DNA from: an uncultured Sphingomonas sp.
GTDB taxonomy: Bacteria > Pseudomonadota > Alphaproteobacteria > Sphingomonadales > Sphingomonadaceae
Reading direction: 5' to 3'
Assembly (NCBI GenBank): GCA_913777325.1
Contig: CAJYSA010000072.1
Span: forward strand, 1 to 64,000
Length of the DNA stretch: 64,000 bases
Shown here: piece after piece, positions 62,901 through 64,000 of the stretch
Layout: each line of letters starts with the position of its first letter
How positions within the stretch are numbered: position 1 is the stretch's first letter
Notes under the pieces: generated by a model
Databases searched by the model: none
Told to the model about the DNA's origin: nothing
Seen by the model: the letters and a program-made list of their open reading frames with translations, nothing else
Made by a program: the position numbers and the translations under genes

Positions 62901-64000
62901 CTCCAGCGTGAAATCGTGGATCGAGCTGCGCTCCTCGTCGGTCAGCGCGGTCGGCATCTCCTCGATCACGCGGAAGCCGAAATGCTCGAGCGCGGGGACC
63001 GCATCGGACAGCGCCAGCGGGCCGCCCTGGCGATAGACCTTGAGGTGGAGCATCCCGTCGCCGCCGGCGGTGAAGCGCACCTCGCGATCATGATCGCCGT
63101 CGAGGTTGGCGATCGAGACGATGTCGCGCGCCGCCTCGTCGGCGGTGGCGCCGGTGCGGTAGCGCGCGGGGAAAGCGGCGGCGTGGCGCAGCGCAAGGCG
63201 CGCGGCACGGGCCGGGCCGACCTCGTCCGCCAGCGCCGCCTCGATCGACGGTGCCCAGCCGCGCACCATCTTCTCCAGCTCGGCATCCAGCGTCAGCGCG
63301 TCGGGCAGCACGCCCGAGGCTCGCAGATCGACGGTGTAGCGCAACAGCGCGACGCGCCCGTCCTCCACGCTGGTCGACCAGTTGAGCACCTGGCCGTTGG
63401 CGGCCTCCGCCAGCATCTCGCCGATCGCGACGCGGCGCGCGGTCGTCATCTCGTCACGCGGCAACCACACGAAGGCGTACAGGTGCCGCCCGAGCGGGGA
63501 GGGGACCAGCACCAGCTTCGGGCGCGGGCGATCCGCCAGGCTCATCGCGGTGAGCGCCAGTTCCTCCATCGAGGCGGCATCGACCGCGGTCATCAGGTCG
63601 TGCGGCAGCGTGGCGATCGCGTGGGTCAGCGCCTTGCCGGTGTGGCCGGCGGGATCGAACCCGAACTTCGCCTCGCTGGCGGCCAGCCGCTGGCGCAGGA
63701 CCGGCACGCTGCGCGGCGGCGCGTTGAGCGCGGCGGAGGTCCACAGCCCGGCGTGAATTGACAGACCGGTGACGCGCCCGCCGGTGTGGATCGGCACCAC
63801 CAGCAGATCGAGCGGCACACGGCGGTGGACCGGCGAGATCAGGCTGGACTTCAGCAGCAACGGCGCGGCGTTGCCGGCGGTGAAATAATCGACCGCGAGC
63901 CGCCGGGAACGATCCGCGAGGATCGGCACCTGATGATCGTTGGCGACGATCCCGAGCGGGGCGGCGGCATCCTTGTGCCCGTCGGCGTGCCAGCGTTCGT
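59976..64000 (-). CDS. NAD-specific glutamate dehydrogenase, large type (5' part missing)
   Basis: About 1340 codons of a very large NAD-glutamate dehydrogenase (~1500-1600 residues in the family, 180-kDa class) that oxidatively deaminates glutamate. The frame is open to the window end, so the N terminus is outside. The catalytic core contains [44 protein letters not shown], followed by [20 protein letters not shown] and [15 protein letters not shown]. The first visible codons ([10 protein letters not shown]) continue the same frame. It ends beside the repeat cluster. Confidence 0.95.
   Translation of the reverse strand, partial: [1340 protein letters not shown]

Noticed and set aside
60075..63761. 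A 1228-codon open frame on + opposite the glutamate dehydrogenase
   Set aside because: It is antisense to a conserved gene and has no family motif; long antisense frames are expected from the strong GC3 bias. The same applies to the 887-codon frame opposite odhA (43467-46130) and the 917-codon frame opposite the TonB receptor (56347-59100).

Overview
The window reads as the end of an assembled contig from a high-GC alphaproteobacterium of the Sphingomonas group. The grounds are the gene order ispDF | dusB-ntrB-ntrC-ntrY-ntrX-hfq-hflX, a two-domain Hfq typical of sphingomonads, MipZ, the mdh/sucD/odhA/odhB/lpd TCA cluster, CobST, and families of short dispersed palindromic repeats. Bases 1-45 are not genomic: they match the P7-side Illumina adapter (end of P7, an 8-base index, then the read-2 primer), so the first gene is cut by a contig end.

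Layout. 46-4512: a chemotaxis operon on + (3' end of an MCP, cheW, cheR, cheB, and a soluble coiled-coil chemotaxis-like protein). 4523-8690: an I78 inhibitor lipoprotein and RNase D on -, aspS on +, a bidirectional terminator, and a beta-carbonic anhydrase on -. 8744-12236: lipA and a Coq10/RatA-like gene on +, then pncC, a secreted protein and the ispDF fusion on -. 12374-21574: dusB, the two nitrogen-type two-component systems NtrBC and NtrYX, tandem-domain hfq and hflX, all on +. 21623-24581: coaD, ispA, xseB, a Sel1-like gene and panC on -. 24656-27108: mipZ, a membrane J-domain protein and a phosphohexomutase on +. A Crp/Fnr regulator diverges from murA. 29404-35159 holds small hypothetical genes, a DUF4892-like secreted protein, an archaeal-type threonine synthase, mazG, a DUF2235 hydrolase and a small conserved protein, mostly on -. 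35269-39140: a ParD-like protein translationally coupled to map, then guaA, a secreted protein, an ArsC/Spx-like protein and tRNA-Arg(CCT).

39327-50644 on - is a central-metabolism block: sdhB, zapE, mdh, a GIY-YIG nuclease gene between 24-base inverted repeats, sucD, odhA, a small secreted protein, odhB, a DUF1877 protein and lpd. sucC is not in its common place between mdh and sucD; the GIY-YIG unit is there instead. 50791-51995 has two VOC-family genes. 52467-56284 has cobS, a Phd/VapC toxin-antitoxin pair with its own palindromic promoter-operator, cobT and an RHH-domain gene. 56344-59582 has a TonB-dependent siderophore receptor and a PiuC-like Fe(II) dioxygenase, an iron-uptake pair. 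59583-59975 is packed with dispersed repeats. 59976 to the window end is the C-terminal part of a large NAD-glutamate dehydrogenase on -.

Most of the window is core chromosome. The unusual points are the tandem Hfq with a divergent second domain, the repeat-bounded GIY-YIG unit in the TCA operon, the toxin-antitoxin insertion splitting cobS from cobT, the ParD-like/MetAP coupling, and a dispersed repeat that forms the sdhB terminator. I found no CRISPR array, prophage, transposase or rRNA.
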